Source of the DNA: JBFISM01 sp041608535
GTDB taxonomy: Bacteria > Actinomycetota > Acidimicrobiia > Spongiisociales > UBA5794
Length of the DNA: 15,765 nucleotides
Reading direction: 5' to 3'
Assembly (NCBI GenBank): GCA_041608535.1
Contig: JBFISM010000087.1
Coordinates: 1-15,765 of the forward strand
Position 1 is the first letter of the stretch; every line of letters starts with the position of its first letter. Below are positions 14,031-15,765 of this stretch, one piece after another. Under the pieces are notes generated by a model. That model had not been told where the DNA came from, did not search any database, and was given only the letters and a program-made list of their open reading frames with translations. A program made the position numbers and the translations under genes.

Positions 14031-15765
14031 TCAGATGTCGACGTGGATGCCGATGTCAACCGTTCGCGCCGGGGGTAGCCCGAAGTGCGTGGTCGGGTCG
14101 CCGGCGTTGCGGTGGAGCACCGCAAACAAATGTTCCCGCCATTTCGCCATACCGGGCCGCTCGGTGACGCCGATGCGCTCTCTTCCCAGGAAGAACGTGG
14201 TGTGCTCCGGATCGAAGCTCGCGGCGTCGAGGAGCAGCTCCTGGAGGTCGCTGGCGAGGTCGGGGCGGTCGGCGAAGCCGTAGCGGAGCTCCAGCTCCAC
14301 GAAACCGAGATCATGCTCGATCACTCGGTCGCGTTCGGCGGGGTTCACGTGCGCCCGCTCGTCGGTGGTCACCGAGAGGAACACGATGGTCTCGTGGAGC
14401 GATTCGTTGTGACGCAGGTTGGCCAGCAGCGTCGGAGGTACCAAGCTCGGTTCGCGGTGCAGGTACACCCCCGTGCCCGGATGGCGCGTCGGCGGATGCT
14501 TCGCCAGGCTCGCCACGAAGTCGGCGACGGTCAGCGATCGGCGCTCCACATACCGGTCGAGGAGGCGGCGACCCGTTCGCCACGTGGTGATGATGGCGAA
14601 CCCGACCAGTCCAATGGCAAGCGGCACCCACCCGCCGGTGGGGATCTTGGCCAAATTGGCTACCGCAAACGCAGCATCGACGACGAGCAATGGGACGATC
14701 ACGGTCAGCGTCCGCACCAGAGACCATCGCCAGCGCTGCCGTACGACCGAGATCAAGAGCACGGTCGTGATGACCATCGTCAGCGTAACGGCGACCCCGT
14801 AGGCTGCGGCGAGGTTGGTCGACGAACGGAACGTGTACACGAGGACCAGGCACGCACCGAGCAGCAGCCAGTTGACGAAAGGCACGTACACCTGACCGCG
14901 GTGCAGCTCGGACGTTTGCACGACCCGCATGCGCGGCAGGTAGCCGAGGTTGACTGCCTGCACGGTCAGCGAGAACGCCCCGGAGATCAGCGCCTGAGAT
15001 GCGATGATGGTGGCGCCGGTGGCCAGCACGATGAGCGGAAGTTGTGCCCACCCGGGCGCAAGGAGATAGAAGGGGTTCTCGATGGCCGTCGGGTCGCCGA
15101 GAAGCAACGCGCCCTGGCCCATGTAGTTCACCACGAGAGCGGGCAGCACGAGTGTGAACCAGCCGACCTGGATCGGTCGACGCCCGAAGTGGCCCATGTC
15201 TGCGTACAGCGCCTCACCCCCGGTCACCACGAGGAACACGGATCCGAGAACGAGCATGCCGCGCAGCCCGTTGTCGGCAAAGAACGCGGCTGCGTACATC
15301 GGATTCACGGCCCGGAGGACCTCTGGCTCCCCGATGACCTGAACCGCTCCGAGCACGGTGAGTGTGAAGAACCAGACCACCATCACCGGCCCGAACATCT
15401 TGCCGACCGCTGCGGTGCCGTGGCGTTGAATGGTGAAGACCGCAACCAGGATCACGGCCGCGATCGGCAGAACCCAGGAGCTGATCTCCGCTGCTGCGAT
15501 TTCGACGCCTTCGACGGCGGACACTACCGAAATGGCGGGGGTGATCATCCCGTCGCCGTAGAGCAGCGCCGTCCCGAAGATGCCGAGGAGCACCATGATT
15601 CGACTGCCACGGCCACGAGGCGGCACCAGAGCGGCCAGCGCCAGGATGCCGCCTTCCCCGTGGTTGTCGGCTCGCATCACCAAGAGGACGTACTTGATGG
15701 TGATCACGATGAAGAGCGCCCAGAAGATCAGCGAGAGCACGCCGAGGACGTTGGCTTCCGACACG
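14031..15765 (-). CDS. kup: Kup-family potassium uptake transporter (5' end outside window)
   Basis: This is a polytopic membrane protein that takes up K+ with protons. About 578 residues are visible, and the first 50 or so are cut off by the right edge; the apparent GTG at 15764 is internal. Kup landmarks are LIFWALFIVITIKYVLLVMR near the visible start, ADNHGEGGILAL, the GTALLYGDGMITPAISVVSAVEG block, and SQALISGAFS further on. Roughly ten hydrophobic segments fill the first 400 residues, then a soluble domain with FLSVTTDERAHV, PTTHFGLPPARTVDIGIHVDI at the end, as in other Kup proteins. In several bacteria this C-domain is regulated by cyclic di-AMP; nothing here proves that. Its stop lies 10 bases from the pyrophosphatase stop. 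Confidence 0.95.
   Translation of the reverse strand, partial: VSEANVLGVLSLIFWALFIVITIKYVLLVMRADNHGEGGILALAALVPPRGRGSRIMVLLGIFGTALLYGDGMITPAISVVSAVEGVEIAAAEISSWVLPIAAVILVAVFTIQRHGTAAVGKMFGPVMVVWFFTLTVLGAVQVIGEPEVLRAVNPMYAAAFFADNGLRGMLVLGSVFLVVTGGEALYADMGHFGRRPIQVGWFTLVLPALVVNYMGQGALLLGDPTAIENPFYLLAPGWAQLPLIVLATGATIIASQALISGAFSLTVQAVNLGYLPRMRVVQTSELHRGQVYVPFVNWLLLGACLVLVYTFRSSTNLAAAYGVAVTLTMVITTVLLISVVRQRWRWSLVRTLTVIVPLLVVDAAFAVANLAKIPTGGWVPLAIGLVGFAIITTWRTGRRLLDRYVERRSLTVADFVASLAKHPPTRHPGTGVYLHREPSLVPPTLLANLRHNESLHETIVFLSVTTDERAHVNPAERDRVIEHDLGFVELELRYGFADRPDLASDLQELLLDAASFDPEHTTFFLGRERIGVTERPGMAKWREHLFAVLHRNAGDPTTHFGLPPARTVDIGIHVDI

Overview
The window reads as ordinary chromosomal DNA from a high-GC actinobacterium. 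Pointers are the GC-rich third codon positions, frequent GTG and TTG starts, and Actinomycetota-style families: a GlnR-like regulator, a type I glutamine synthetase resembling mycobacterial GlnA2, an Mrp ATPase without the CxxC pair, and a secreted LytM protein with a Thr-rich linker. The Thr/Ala/Pro-rich linker style would fit an Acidimicrobiia-like lineage, but the sequence alone does not settle this. I see no insertion sequence, phage gene, CRISPR array, tRNA or rRNA. Coding density is very high and the longest non-coding gap is 286 bases.

Layout. (1) Positions 1-2950, minus strand: selA followed by selB, overlapping by one base; selB runs off the left edge. Together they make selenocysteinyl-tRNA and deliver it to the ribosome, so this organism very probably makes selenoproteins. 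(2) 2978-6094, plus strand: four genes (fxsA-like membrane protein, NUDIX hydrolase, metallo-beta-lactamase-fold hydrolase, secreted M23 peptidase) whose stop and start codons overlap one after another; 27 bases separate them from the divergent selA. (3) 6263-9882: an Fe-S/amine metabolism block. A minus-strand Mrp/ApbC carrier ATPase faces away from a plus-strand A-type Fe-S carrier, followed by a RidA-type deaminase and an antiquitin-type (ALDH7) semialdehyde dehydrogenase. (4) 10169-13386: a nitrogen-assimilation island. A GlnA2-like type I glutamine synthetase and an OmpR/GlnR-type regulator overlap on the minus strand, and a type II (eukaryotic-like) glutamine synthetase diverges on the plus strand. 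The 246-base gap between the two synthetases holds short half-sites at exact 11-base intervals, resembling GlnR operators. (5) 13514-15765: soluble inorganic pyrophosphatase (plus), convergent with a Kup-type potassium transporter (minus) that runs off the right edge.

The nitrogen island is the most interesting part. The regulator's receiver domain has lost the canonical phosphorylation residues, the type I synthetase lacks the adenylylation tyrosine, and the candidate operator lies between the two synthetase genes. This suggests nitrogen control by an orphan regulator that senses something other than a kinase signal. I found no clearly new multi-gene system; the remaining observations are modest.
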